Source: Neodiprion pinetum
Taxonomy: Eukaryota > Arthropoda > Insecta > Hymenoptera > Diprionidae
Assembly (NCBI RefSeq): GCF_021155775.2
Contig: NC_060233.1
Location: 16,378,537 to 16,442,536, forward strand
Length of the DNA stretch: 64,000 nucleotides
Direction of reading: 5' to 3'
Below the pieces are notes generated by a model, which worked only from the letters and a program-made list of their open reading frames with translations, was not told the DNA's origin and did no database searches. The position numbers were made by a program, and so were the translations under genes. This document shows, piece after piece, positions 38,035 to 51,165 of the stretch; position 1 is the first letter of the stretch; every line of letters starts with the position of its first letter.

Positions 38035-39839
38035 GTTGCGCAGCTGCCACGGCAAATGGTCGTACATCTGCTGAAGAACAGAAGAACTGCATCCAGCAAA
38101 GTCTAGCTAGGCGAGTGACGTTAATACCCGGCTTACAGACGTGCCTTCCTACCTAGAACTTCTTACCACGCATTTACTTACCAACAGAAATATAGTGTAA
38201 CTGTTCAGGGGTAAGAACCCGCGTTGAGGGACGGAAATCGAGGCCAAAAAATGTGGAACCAGAAAGGGAAAATTGTAAGTGCGAGGAGTGAGGAAACAAT
38301 GCAAGGGGGATTAAGAGAAAGGGAAGAAAACTGCAACTGTTATACTCAAAAACCGATTTGTACAATTATTTCGCACGGCAATTACTGACACGCAAATTTG
38401 TCAAATTTTGAACAAAGTGATAACGTTATATTGTATATTATAAATTGGTAAAAAATTTCTTTGTCTAAACACCAGCGAAAAATTCAAGTAATTCGATTTA
38501 AAGGACAAATTTCTGTTACTTTAATTCAGATAACTGTTGTCAGAAATGGTAATTGAAGAATCGAATATTTGAATGGAATAATTGAAATATTGATAGAGAT
38601 TTTCTTTACATTTTTGAAGAACAAAAAACTGCTGCGTAAATCCCACGCAAGTACGCAAACTCGATAATTTTAATACAAAATCCGAAAAATGTCGAATTCA
38701 TGATATTAAAATATGTATATATTCTAAAAAATAAATTATGATTGCGTTTTATACTATATTTATGAGTTCAACATAAAATTTTGGTGTGCGTTATTTTATT
38801 GATTGAAAGTTTAAAGATCATCAAAATTGTAATTGGTGTCGCTTCTATTTTTGAAAAACTGTGTGCACGAGCAACAAAAAGCTGTTCTTCGATCGAATAG
38901 ACGAAAATTGTTCCCTCTTCGCCTGTAATATCTTCATTACGCAACCAAGAATGCACAAATGTAAACCTGATTGCCTACCTGAGGCGCAAAGTGGCCGATT
39001 CTCCGTCGCCAAATTTCAGTATTCCTACAGCCATCGAGTTTATCAGCTGTCATGTTTTCCGCTTTACCGCACGACTTTCACCGATAAAAAATACTCGATT
39101 GATTTCTGTCTTGCAGATGGAACAACGGATGAATAAACTAAGTACAAGTGCCACGCAGCGTGGATTTGCATTTCTGGCAAAAGCGCGATCGCGATTGACA
39201 TCAAGCGTTTTAGTTACCCGTTGCTCTGCTGCGATTGCGTAATATTTCTCTAAAATAACCAGTAAGCATCGGATGAGAACCGGATTTAATGAGCCAACTG
39301 GAAAAATCAAGTTATGTTCTAACAATGAAGACGATTGTCTTTTAAAGCAAGGCGGAGTCGAGTGCCAGACTAATTGAAAGGCGCAGATCGCTGGTTTAAT
39401 TATTATTATGCTCGTGCAGTAGGCATACATTTCAATAATTAGAATCTTTCTATGAAAGAAAGAATGAGAGACAATTGTTATTCCTGAAAAGGTCTTATTG
39501 TTTGTTGATATTCTTTATTTTTTTTTTTTTTTTTTTCACATCACAAAAACGCGAGTCTTTAAGAGTAATTTTCATCAGTATAGAATGGCTGTAGTTTTTG
39601 TGTTGGATTTTTTTATCGATCGATTTTCAATTCGTAAATTTTGAAGTAAACTTACAAAACTTTGATAACTGCAACAAGTAACCGAAAAAAAAACATTGAA
39701 TTCATAGGCTACGGTCAGCTGTCATTCAAATCTATTTATTTCACATAATTCGAAAAATAGAGGCAATCAAACGATGAGCAATTCGTTTTTCAAAAAAAAA
39801 AAAAAAATTCAACCTTTAATTGCATTGCGGCAGAATCGT

Positions 39840-40495
39840 CAAAACTCTAAGATGTTAAATCTAGAAACTTAAAAAAATCCATCCTTCTGTTTTTTTTTTT
39901 GCTCATTAGTGTAGCTACATCTTCTTCTACATCTGCGCGTTTATTTCGAAACAACATTTTTCAACCTGTTTGACATAAAATTTCGAGTTCTCTTGACGTC
40001 AAATTTGGTATTGGCCTTCAGTATATATCCGTCTATATCCCGAACCTCAGGTATTACGAAATTATTATTATTACCATTTTTAAAAACTCACAAGCTCGGA
40101 AAAAATGGAGCGAAAAATTAACTTTTTCTTCAGACAGTGATATTTTTTTAACTGTCGACTTTTTTTTTTTTTTTTACTTTCGGCCGTAATAACGTTCTTA
40201 TTGATCATGAAAATTGGTTTATTATAATTCTGTTTCGGATGAATAGCAGCATTGAAATCACGTCAAACGCCTCAACCCGTATTTTTTTCACGGCAATATT
40301 CAGAGGCCCATAACTTTTTCAATTTTTGCTTTTTTGCAATCAAAAAATATTCTTATAAGTTCTTGAAACATCAATAAAAAGACCTCAAACAATCCTACGA
40401 AATAAAAAGGTTCTAAAAATATTTTTTTTCATTTTTCTATCAAGCTCAAAAAAACGCCCGAAATTTAGGCCTCTAGACTGGAAAACCTCCTCAAT
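39840..40495. mobile_element. Dispersed AT-rich repeat family C, copy 2
   Basis: AACAACATTTTTCAACCTG, then AGTTCTCTTGACGTCAAATT, ending GGCCTCTAGACTGGAAAACC, parallels the copy at 27.5 kb. Boundaries are approximate. Confidence 0.5.
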
Positions 40496-42618
40496 ACGTT
40501 AAAAATTAAAGTAGAACTGGTTTTTTCTAAGCGTCCAAACACGCATTAGTTTCTACAATGTACACGGCCGGATTTCGCAAGATCGTACGATTTCAAAAGG
40601 TTTTGCATAACTTCAGAGAATCAACATTATTTTATAATGTGTTATAGGATTTCGAAAGATTTTGTACGATTCCACGCGATTTCAAAGATTTCAGACGACT
40701 GTAAAGTCATCTAAATGGGGATTTCAAAGGATTCCAAAGGGTTTCAGAGACTTCGATTGATTACATAAGATTTCACGAGTGGTGCATACCAGATTTAAAA
40801 AACCGTCCACCCCTCGGATTTCCCACTTTATTTCACTGTTTATGATTCTTATTTATAACTTATAATGTCTCTGAAAGCTTCTTACTTAAACGCGCTGTGC
40901 GATATAGCGGGATATTGAATCTAATAATAGCCTCGGCAGGTTCTTCCTTAATAGTTAGTCAAAGTCTGATGGGAAATTAAATCAATGAGTTCGTAGAAGC
41001 TACGTTGAAATTGCACAACAAAGCGTTCGTGCCGTAGGCTGCAGAGAGTTACAACGGCAAAGTTCGCGAAACCATTAATATTAAACGCGGAAGTGATCTA
41101 CATGCCAAATTTCACCTTACGTATAGGATTTCTCAACTTTTAGGCTTGTCACGGATTGTTCAATCACTCAATTAATGTAACAAAAGTAGAATCAATATAC
41201 AAAATTTCTATCCGAATTTCATCCAATTTTTCCATGTAGGTACTAATCGGAATTCTTTTACTTCTACTCATTTCATCATCCGTTCGATTACCAATTTGAA
41301 ATTAGAATCGCGTTTATAAAGCTTCACCCCATGGAAACCCCATCGCATATGGTGCACTGTATCAAATTACCACATGGTGGTGAATTCCCATAAGTTTCGT
41401 CCGACAGGTAAACCGACATGTGTTCCTCGATATCGAAGCCACCCCATGTTATCACCACTTTACCAGTGTCCCATAAAAGCAGTGCAACCTTTATGCATTT
41501 TCATCAATTTCAAATCGTAAAGAAATTTTGTTAAAAACCGAGCATTTCAAACAAAATTTAGCATTGAAAGTTTATTCAATTTATTCTCAATAGTTTAAAT
41601 CGGCAGAAGATTTTTACGTCCGTCATTCCGTGACGCATGACGTCCGTCTTCCCCATATTCTTGGACCACCTCTTGCTAACTCTTTCGCATTCTTCACAGT
41701 AACGTTATCGTCTCCATCCGGTCCTCCTATTTCTATCCAGCCTCACGCCATTTGCCTTGCTTCGCTAATTCTATTTCCCACTATTCTGTAAATTTCGTAG
41801 ACTCGTAATCTTTGCCCCAAGACACTTCTATTCCATCGTCCATCAAGTATGCTTCCAATCCACCTTTCATCAAGTACACTTATATTCCAACGTTCGTATA
41901 ATCGACTTCAACTCCAACTTCCAACCAATAGAGGTGGTTCGAGAAGCGCTCTTCAGACCAACCCTCCTCTATCCGGTAGCGTCTTACTGCCGTCGCGAGA
42001 AGTGATTGGTGGAACTTTTCTCGATAGGTAAATCCAAAATTTGTCAACATCCGTGATATCTGTCGTGCCACTTGCATCGGAAATTATCTGCAAACAATTA
42101 CCATACGCACACCAGCGTCATAAGAATTCTACTACGTCAGTCTTCTCAGAGTCTATATTCAATCATCTCGAAGTTCAAGTGCAAGTGCAAGTAATCGGGT
42201 GCCACATCTCCGATATCATCGTGGTCTCAAAAATTCCGGCTATTCGATTCAAGAAACTGCTATTTCAAGCCACAGCGCCGCTACGCAATTTCATGTGTAA
42301 TTAAACACCACACGTCCAATCCCACTGCATAAACAAATATCGCAACCAGTTCAACCAATCCCGTTGTTATGAACCTGGCGATAAACAGCATGTACGAGAT
42401 TCATTGAAGCGTTTGTCTTTCCCTGGACCTCCAAAGGATCAGGCAAAGGCTTGGCTCAGTGTGACCAACACCGACACACCGACATCCGAGATAACGTCCC
42501 TTGGCCCCCAATTTCTACAAGCTTCCACCACTACGCATTCTTTCATGAACACGTTTTTCATCTATCTGTAAGTTTTCTTATAATTAACCTAAGGCTGATT
42601 AATATTATTCAATAACAC

Positions 42619-42693
42619 ACTGAGAGAAATTTTTAGTTCCGGTTACCGCTCAGTCCTTAACTATTTTCATTTTTTACCACAGTCGAAAAATAT
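42619..42693 (+). mobile_element. TIR element family A, solo left end
   Basis: ACTGAGAGAAATTTTTAGTT and CCTTAACTATTTTCATTTTT match the first 75 bases of the 11026 copy; the rest is absent. It lies 0.7 kb upstream of the first cluster gene. Confidence 0.65.
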
Positions 42694-43322
42694 TTTGTCA
42701 TCGAAAAATAATTCTGGAATGAAAACATCACGCAACAGACTTCGGAACTTCTGTTTCAATTTTATTATTTGATTACTGCATAATATCAGACATCGCTTGT
42801 ATCTCTCCCCCTCTAAAATCCCAACATTACACAAGTGTGATATTCCAACAATTTCCTCGCACGTACAGAGATATTTGTTCATTCCCGAGAGCAAAGAGAT
42901 CGCATACCGTATCATCGAGTCGTCGAGTTAATTATTGGCAATAATTATTTGTAACAAAAAGGGTAAACGCAACATCTACACACTAGAGTCTCCTTATACA
43001 TCGTGCATGCAGAGAAGAAACTTCTTATTCATTATTTGTAACGTTATTAAATTCCATTCTCACTATCCGCGATAAATTAAGAATTAAATAAATAGAGGTA
43101 AACAATTGTTAGATCTCGGGAATTGATAATATTACACGTTTTCTTACGATTTATTTATTATTTCGGCAGTAAAATTATACAAGCTCAATTAGTTTAGAAT
43201 GGAAAATAACACGATTTAGGAACAAATACTTGCTTTGACGTCAAACAGTCGCATGAATGATTTTCAGGCTGGTTTTTCCTTGCGAAAATTTGCACAAGTG
43301 TGGATTTTGTCGATTCTTCGTG

Positions 43323-43330
43323 TATATAAG
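43323..43330 (+). promoter_or_regulatory. TATA box of cluster gene 1
   Basis: TATATAAG stands 100 bp upstream of the start codon; a TSS would fall near 43353, leaving a leader of about 75 bases. The same arrangement recurs at the other complete cluster genes. Confidence 0.65.
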
Positions 43331-43429
43331 CGGTAAACTTGAAGCTTACGAGTTACAGTCTAATTCGAGAGTCAAAGTTCTGAGTCTCACCGAATTTTCG
43401 TCGACAACTGCAAGCGGCAGCAAATCGCT

Positions 43430-45756
43430 ATGGCAAAGTTCATAACTTTTCTGGGGTTGCTTTTCGCCGTCTACGTGAGTTGAACAAGATAAACTTTAAC
43501 GAAACTTGAATTTTCTGTAAGCAGGCAATGGAAAACATTGAAAATCGAACTTTGATTGATACGATTTCCAGGGCGTTCAAGGTACAAGTTACCAGGAACT
43601 GTACGAATTCGCCAACGAGAAAGTGGCAGAGTATTTCGAAAATGAAATCGATCCATCTCTGGCGGAGCTGGAAGGTGTTGTCGTAAAAGCGTATTACATC
43701 GCTGAACTTGTCCAAGCAAAGCTGAACTCGAGCTGGTCGGAAATGGTTGAAGAGGTAAGTGCTGAAAATGTAGACAGATGTAAAAATCGTATAGCCACAA
43801 TATGGAATTTTTAAAAGAGCGAAAACTTGATATCGTATAGAATTTGAAAGTGATGAAAGTCAAAGTATGAAGAAGTAAAATATTAGAAAGGTCAGAACGT
43901 AGAATATCAAACTGTAGAACAGTCAGAATTCCTCTCGATAAAATAGAATCTCGATTTTTCTGTTTCACGTTTTGACACACTATATTTATCTTTCTATATT
44001 TTTACCTACTGTATTTTCAATTTTCCGCACTTACGAATAAAATGTTCGCATCCATGAAAATTCGATATTCTGGTCCTACCATGAATCAGTAATTCTAGTT
44101 TATTACACCTACTCGAGGAAAAGACACAATCTGAATGTCGAAAAGTTTGACGAAAGTTTTGACCAAAAAATTTTGCACGTTTGACAGTTTGACGCGAAAG
44201 TCGATGCGCTGACAAATGAAACCTCGGCTGACGTTAGCTCGTGCGTGTCCGCTTACTCGAGTGAAAAAGCGGAAGCGAGTAAAATTTTGGCAAATACAAC
44301 CTCCTGTGTGAATGTAAAAAAAAATACGATTACCGAGGTGTACAGTACGATCAAAGCTGACATAACATCATTCGTAAGCGATCTGGAGGAGGAAACGACA
44401 TCAGCTTGGTCTTGCAGCAGTGCCAATATATGGACAATGTGGAAATGCGTGAAGAGCGTGAGTAGATTCAAATTTCGTTCGCTACATAACACAGTAGACA
44501 TCTACATTAAATTAAGCAATATTTGAGTAACGTTGCTGTATTACTCTTTGATATTTCATTTGCAGCTGTAACATTGCTGGAATACTTACCAGCAGTATTG
44601 CGACAACATTTTCATAACCCATAAATCTGGCTGCAATATTTCGACAAATTTGATTTTCAGCTGCGATTTATTAGAAATATTGAAGCAATGTTGCAACAAC
44701 ATTTGTGCATTGCATAATCCTATATATTGCAGAAATGTTGCTGTATTTTTATACCGCAGCAATGTTTCAATAATATTTTAATCCTGAAATTGCAGCGACA
44801 ATGTTGCAGGAATAATGAAGCAATATTCCAGTTTGGGGTTAGGTTCGGAATGTTACATAGACATATTGCATTGATCATATTACAAGGCTGTGTTATAATA
44901 CTTCGTGTTAAACTAATTCGACGGCCCCTAATAAAATTCACTCAATTTTATAGAGGCTGATTATAAAAGATCCAACTTTGGCGTGATGATTTATAATCCA
45001 AGTAACTCTACGGACTCCGATGATAAAACAGTTATGTTCTATGCTTATACACACAAGTTTACTGTTTTATCATCGGGGTCAACTTGTGTGTATAAGCATA
45101 GAACATAACTGTTTTATCATCGGGGTCCGTAAAGTTACTTGGATTACAATCGTCACACCGTAATTGGGTCTTTTTACCAAAAACGGCTGGTTCTTTTTTC
45201 TTGCAGTGCGATTATTGCATAAAATTCAATTCAAATAGGCTGGAATTGCGCCATTGATGCGTCGGCTTGCAGAATAATCAAAACAAATGACACGTGCACA
45301 CAAAAAAGTCATTTTTTCTAAATTTTCATGATTTTCATGATTTCGTCGCATTCTATTACTCATAAACAATAAAACGCCAAATGAACAATCTGTTACACAG
45401 CATCGCTTCTGAGACATATTAATTTTCATGTCAAAATCGACCGAAGCATCCTGTTAACCACCTTTTCTCAATCTTACCTCAAACTAAACGCTATACTACC
45501 AATGAAGTCTTATCAACATAACCATAAATCTGAATCTGGTTTATTTTCGTTGTACTTACAGTACATCAGCTCCCTTGAAACCGAAGTTCAATCCACCTAC
45601 AGCACTGTGACGAGTCAGGTAACGAGTTTTGAGGATACGTACAGCGATTTTGGAAGCTCACTGGAAGATTGTGGCGTCACTAGCGTAGAAGCAACTGTTT
45701 CTACCAGACTGACTGAGGCTTACAACACGCTGGAGAATTGCATTGCAGACTTGTAA
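43430..45756 (+). CDS. Six-cysteine secreted protein, cluster gene 1 (230 aa, 4 exons)
   Basis: Coding exons are 43430-43474, 43572-43754, 44188-44457 and 45562-45756; all three introns are phase 0 with GT-AG ends. Exon 1 encodes MAKFITFLGLLFAVY and exon 2 continues GVQGTS, so a signal peptide with cleavage near residue 19 is likely. The mature chain is mostly predicted helix. Cysteines lie at 95, 116, 152, 163, 203 and 226, the last in AYNTLENC near the end. NSS, NET and NTT sequons suggest N-glycosylation. A TATA box and an AATAAA signal frame the gene. Intron 3 (1.1 kb) contains a hairpin transposon. Family not recognised with certainty; size, secretion and Cys layout recall TsetseEP/DUF725 proteins. 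Function unknown. Confidence 0.85.
44981..45156 (+). mobile_element. Long-hairpin MITE in intron 3 of cluster gene 1
   Basis: Two arms of about 75 bases (44981-45057 and 45083-45156) are near-perfect reverse complements around a 25-base loop. Both carry the string GATGATAAAACAGTTATGTT. A shorter, decayed relative lies at 7664-7772 in numb intron 1. Non-autonomous foldback element; the transposase family is not identifiable. Confidence 0.8.
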
Positions 45757-45829
45757 AATTACAGTTCAGCTTCAAATAACAAAACTTTCGGAATGAATAC
45801 GCAGCATTGAAAGTTTTATAACTGTATTG

Positions 45830-45835
45830 AATAAA
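45830..45835 (+). terminator. Polyadenylation signal of cluster gene 1
   Basis: AATAAA lies 74 bases after the stop codon. Confidence 0.6.
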
Positions 45836-47914
45836 TATATGAGTAACTGTACGTATATAATGTTCATTAATATCTTCACGACGGATTTGCCTGTACAAAT
45901 GAGACATAATAACAGAATTAACTTCAGATTGGCATTGGATTAGTTCACAGATGTATACAGGTTTGAAATAAAACTGGTGTCTTTTTCTTTTTGTCTTTTT
46001 TACACCAGTTGTGGTGTTTTAGGTTATTTATGTTTTATTTTTCAATCTAACTTTACATGCATCTAGTAGAAACTAGATAACGATATTTATTGTCCTTGTC
46101 CGTGTTGCCAAGAAAACTTATCCTTTCCTCATTCGCAAAGTACTCAAGTATCGTATCAGCTGAATTTCTTTTTAGAGCAACATTCGTATTAATATCCAGG
46201 TTGATACGTATGTTTGTTATTATTATTATTGGAAATTAAGGACTAATGAAACGGCATTGAATGATTCGTTCAAGAATAAAAAATTGCATTTTTCTTTTTA
46301 CCTATACAGTTTACGTCATTATTAAGCTGTAATATGAGTGAGGAGTGGATTTGGTTCAAGACTAGTTGAATTTTCGAATCATCCACTCTAATCATTTATT
46401 GAGTCTAATTGTAAAACATTCCCTAAGTCAATCCTCTTCCTGTGAAGCGCATGTTACCAAAATATTTTTAACTTATAAAAGTCAATTTTTTAAGCAAATT
46501 CTTTTATCAAAAACTGGTAATTTCATCAATCTTTTGATTTTTGGTAATCTGTTCAAGGACATACTGCTTGATTTTTTCAAACCGATTAAGAGTTTTTTGC
46601 TCTGTGTACTCGCAGATAGTTCGCGTATCGGATATTCCGGGCAATTCTAACCTTTCTGATGCTTCCGTAGTCAATGCTCTACATTTTTTTCACAAGATCA
46701 TTGAACCAAAACTCACGAACCCCAATTTATTTGGAGGATGGTAGCAATTTAATCGTCTGACCGTTTTCATTCCCAAAATTTTTATTGGAATATCAAGGAA
46801 TATCAAAATTAATTTGATGCCCGTATCTTTTTGCAAAACCCCGAATATTTTTGCGGCACGTGCACTCGAAGATAAGTTTATTCGAAAACAAATTTCTCAA
46901 AATCCGATACATTTTTGTATTCCTATTACGTAGTTGAACAGTTTCGCATTTAGTTAACAAATGATAACACCTTTATCTTACTTTACTTGACATAAATGAA
47001 TCTGTTTCTTTTTTCAGCAATACCTACGTTTGGTTAACTATTTACGGCGCAAAAAATTATTTAAAAGCATATTTATATTTTGTTTCGGCTAAGAAAACCA
47101 ATAACTTGAATTTGACAAATCGTTTTTATAAATTAACTAAATTCTTTAAAAATATTATTTTTCAAAAGCTAGAACCTTTTTTATGCAATTAAACGTAATT
47201 AATTTGATGAGTTTGCGTAAGCTTGCAAGTCAGATTGAATGAGAGGATTTGAAAAGAATATTTTTTTCACAAGAAATAACTTTTCTTTCTATCCACGCTT
47301 GCGACCGAGGCATAGAAAATCAAATCATAGCATAAGAAATAGATAATAAATATATCCACTCAATTTATTCAACTCCTTATTTGATCGGAATTCAAGGGCG
47401 AAAAAATTGCCTTTTTTCCGTCGGATTTCAGTTATGTTATTTAAACAGAATTTGATAAATCGTGAACAAAAAATAAAACCTATCTGACACTTTTTTATTG
47501 AGAACAGAAATTATAGACGCTGAAAATAGCGAAACGAATATTCATTAATCAATCACTCATTCTCAGCGAGTTACGTTCAATAACAATATCAGTATGTCAA
47601 AACGTCTGTGTTTGATCAAGTCAAAGAACGTGAGAGACGTGCTTAATTGAGCATAAAAAATCGTCGTACTTATCACGCGATAAATTCGTGTCCCAGTTAA
47701 TTGTGCCCGCGTGGCAAAATAACGCCTAGCAGTTTTCTACGATTCAAAAAAATAGTGTACAATACACCGTTGAGCAAAAAATGCTAAATTGTGAGAAATT
47801 GTGCAAAACTACGGTACGCAGAAATTTACCTACACCATAATAAAGTGAAGCACGAAAAAATTCCACCACAAACTTTTATTGCATGCATATGGATGCATTC
47901 AAAGATTTTTAATT

Positions 47915-47947
47915 GGGGGGGGGGGGGGGGGGGGGGAGGGGGGGGGG
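47915..47947. repeat. Poly-G tract
   Basis: Thirty-two G in 33 bases, with one A at 47937. Very unusual in this AT-rich DNA and a likely sequencing-length artefact site. Confidence 0.9.
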
Positions 47948-48204
47948 TGGCACCAACCGTCTGTTACGTAACTTTATTGAACGCCAGAAAAATTGAAATT
48001 TTGATTTTTTTTTTTTTTTCAATCAACGCTTGAATACCCGACCTTAGCTACAAAGTAAACTTTCTTTTTCTTGAATAGGCGTTCGCAGTATCGTCTTTCT
48101 CTTTCTCCCGCCTAAATTTAGAAAAAAACAATTAATCATCGTATCAAAGATTTTCATGTTTCATGTTACGCAATTATACGTATACGTACCAATTGGTGCT
48201 AAGA

Positions 48205-48236
48205 GGGGGTAAAGGGTGGGGAGGGGGTGGGTGGGT
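48205..48236 (+). repeat. G-quadruplex-capable tract
   Basis: Six runs of three to five G with 1-3 base loops (GGGGGTAAAGGGTGGGGAGG and on). It lies 260 bp from the poly-G tract. Confidence 0.6.
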
Positions 48237-49893
48237 CTTAACTCAATTGTTACGGTCTGTGGCATGGGAAGGGCCCCCCTCCATCAAACAGACCGGAACA
48301 AACGTCACGCCATATTTTAACAGTGCGTGTATGAAAAACGAGCAAAAAGTATTTTTTCGCATATCGGTATTTGTAATAAGAGTATAGAAATATAAGCGAG
48401 AATTCCGTTCCTCGTTTTAACTATTTTTTGAAATAAAAATGTTTGTCAATCCCGGTATTATTTCGATTGAATAATAGTTCAATGATTATCATTTGAAAGA
48501 GAATCGATTTTTGTAACTTAGAAATTAACTTACCAACTTTTTTCCGTATTAGAACGTTTTTATTTATTTATTTTTTTTAACATACATTTGCCTTTCCCAT
48601 TCCCATTCCGAATCACACGGATTTCTGGTGACGTAAGATTATCGCAAAATTTTCATACATTTGTTTATAAACTTTTCAGAATCATGTCTATTTATCGTAC
48701 GTTTTCGGCCATTTCATAGAAGAACTTTGTATCGTTTTTGGGAAAATTTTAATTACGTTGATTATGTCTGAGGAATTTCAAGAAGTTTGACAGAGTTTCT
48801 GCAAAAAAGAAAAGCCTCCGCATATTCATTGGAATTTGTTTTTTTTATCAAAAATCTCCGCAAACTACGAGTTTTCATCCTTCCGACGAAAAACTGAAAA
48901 ATTTTAGGTAATTCATCTTCTGAGTAAATTCAGGTTAGCGACATCTAAGATATCGTTATTTTCATTCTTGAAAACGGATAAATTATCAAGGTAACTCGTC
49001 TCATTCGGAAAATATACACAACCGTTTTCAATTTTTTCTTTCCTAGTTCGAACATTTGTCACGATGATCGTTGAAGAATTTCCATTGTTCCAATAATTGC
49101 TGGTTGCAAAAATTTTCTAGACACTGTTTTTATGGGATCAAATCAATTTGTATCAAAATATGAACATTACATTTTTAGCTAATAAATATTACCAACGTTC
49201 TTTTATTGACAATCTGTGCGATCTGAGCAAAGATGATAGAAGCGTTTTACTACTGCTACGGTTATTTGACAGTCGAAATGTTAAACATTTGGAAATTCGA
49301 GAAAAAGTTTACCAAAAAGATACCCATTATTGGACCCAGTCTTAACTGTTCGTTTTGACGCTCGGAATTTTCAGATATTTTTTCAAACAAATCAAAAGCG
49401 TCATACTTTTCGCAAAATTATTTTTATAATTTTGACGCACGCTTTTTCAGTTGTAACCTTCTTGTACATTTTTTTAGTTTGATTTTTCCAATATTGTATT
49501 TAACGACACAGAATTTGAGTATGTAACATATTTTTCATACGTTTGAGATTGAACATATTTTTACAGTTGGAAAGTCGATATCTGGCTCAGTTATGTTTAC
49601 TTATAGCGCGACCATCTTGTTTGACTTATTTCTCATATTCCAACTGCAAATTGAATCACGCAACCATTGGAAAAAAAAAGTGATCACGTAGCACGAACTT
49701 TAGCTTCGAAGCGATGATATCATTCGTTGCACAGATGGTAGAAAAATTTTTCGTCAAGTTTCGCACACGTGTTCAAATAGCGTACCACGTCGCCAAATTT
49801 CTCGAAAATAGATGAAGGCCTGTAGAATTTCAAGAAACTCACACGTCGTCCGAAAACCATCTTCTGAACAGTTTTCAAGAAAAGCTGGTGAAA

Positions 49894-49938
49894 ATGGAAA
49901 ATTTCAAAACTGCCTTGTGCCTTCGGCTCATCGCCTAT
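49894..49938 (+). pseudogene. Relic first exon of a lost cluster paralog
   Basis: A 15-codon block reads MENFKTALCLRLIAY, matching the exon-1 products of the cluster (MAKLQIALCFLLVAY in gene 2). It has the same length and the same AY end, and sits in the gap between genes 1 and 2. The donor position reads CT instead of GT, and I see no exons 2-4 downstream. It is probably the remnant of a deleted or decayed gene copy. Confidence 0.6.
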
Positions 49939-51082
49939 CTATACAAATTTGACCGATAACTATACAAAATTCATCAACAATATAGTTTTAAAACTTTGCA
50001 AAGTCAACTAGTGACCGGCTTCTAAAAAAAAATAAAATCTAATAAAAAAAATATATATGTATAAAAAATTGAGTCCTAAAGACGAGAATACGAAACTTCT
50101 TTGAAAGTTGTGAATCTCGAGTATATTGAGATGTCTTGACAACTTTTTACATTTCCCCTATAAAAATCGATGGCAAATCTTTGAAGCACGGAGTTTTACA
50201 AGATCTTTTAACTAAACCCTGAAAAATGCTCGTATTGGGTAATAAAATGTACTATTTGTTGTACTGTACATGAGCTTTACTGAACTAACATCCGTTTGAA
50301 TAGGTGCTTTCGAGATTTTCGGAGGTACCAAATTGCTCGAGTCTTTTTCAGATTTTTAAAAGCACCCAGAGAAGAAAGAAATTATTTCTGTTCTAATTTT
50401 GCATAAATAACCTTTGCTTTTCTACACGGAGAGTCTTTTGGTATGAAGTGTTTGCTTTATTGTTTATCCATAATGACAATAGATTGTAAGAATTTAAGGA
50501 TAATTGAGGTACTGTAACAGTCATTTCCGCAACAATAGGAGATCATAGTAATTCTACATTAGTTATTACAATCTTGACTAGCAAGTCTTAGTACTGAAAA
50601 ACAATTTGCAAACGGATTCGTGGTACCGATTCAAAAAACTGCAAAGATTGCCTCGGTTATAAAGGAATAATAGAATAAATGAAAATTAATTTATTACATT
50701 TCATGCACCTTCATTTAAACAGTATTACTAAATCACCGTATCAAATTGGCGTATGAGGCCTGAACACTCAGATATTTTTGTATTTTATTTAACCAAGGGC
50801 GGCAGAATTGCAGCGTATTAAATTGACTGGTGCCAATTCACGCCTTAACAACCAATTTAATACCCGCTGTACATTTTCGCAACATTTGTATAAACATGAA
50901 ATAAATATTTCTGAGTGTTCACGTTTGATTAAATCCAAATTCGTATCAGCGGTTCGTCGAACACGGTCTTACAACAGGTCTGCCAAAGGCGGGGGTGAAG
51001 ATAAGTAACCAAGGTTTTTGCGTTTCAGGAATGGGCCCCACCACTGCGATAATTCTGTTTTTTATACGACCGTGTTGTCGGG

Positions 51083-51090
51083 TATATAAA
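51083..51090 (+). promoter_or_regulatory. TATA box of cluster gene 2
   Basis: TATATAAA lies 83 bases upstream of the start codon in the context GGGTATATAAAAGACG. A possible initiator TCAGTT follows at about 51130. Confidence 0.7.
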
Positions 51091-51165
51091 AGACGCCGAA
51101 ATATCGATACGTTAACTCTGTCCTGGGATCAGTTTCTGAAACATTCCTGATAATATCTGCAGAAA

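Larger units (their letters stand above)
34610..43322. other. Intergenic region between numb and the secreted-protein cluster
   Basis: 34.6-36.4 kb is GC-rich with many CpG and probably holds the numb 5' leader and promoter. The rest is AT-rich with microsatellites and transposon relics. A block at 41.6-42.6 kb is C-rich on the plus strand, with short frames of 60-87 codons that I do not recognise. No gene is called. Confidence 0.55.
45836..51082. other. Gap between cluster genes 1 and 2
   Basis: AT-rich, with the relic exon at 49894, the poly-G tract and the G4 tract. No intact gene seen. Confidence 0.6.

Noticed and set aside
38186..38365. Minus-strand block ending at a good donor (GTTG|GTAAGTAAA), possible far-upstream numb leader exon
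   Set aside because: Only a donor supports it; no promoter element or partner acceptor could be identified upstream of the numb start codon.
41849..42304. C-rich plus-strand frames of 60 and 87 codons
   Set aside because: Repetitive phrases (CATCAAGTACAC, CAAGTGCAAGTGCAAG), no domain or splice pattern; probably old repeat DNA.
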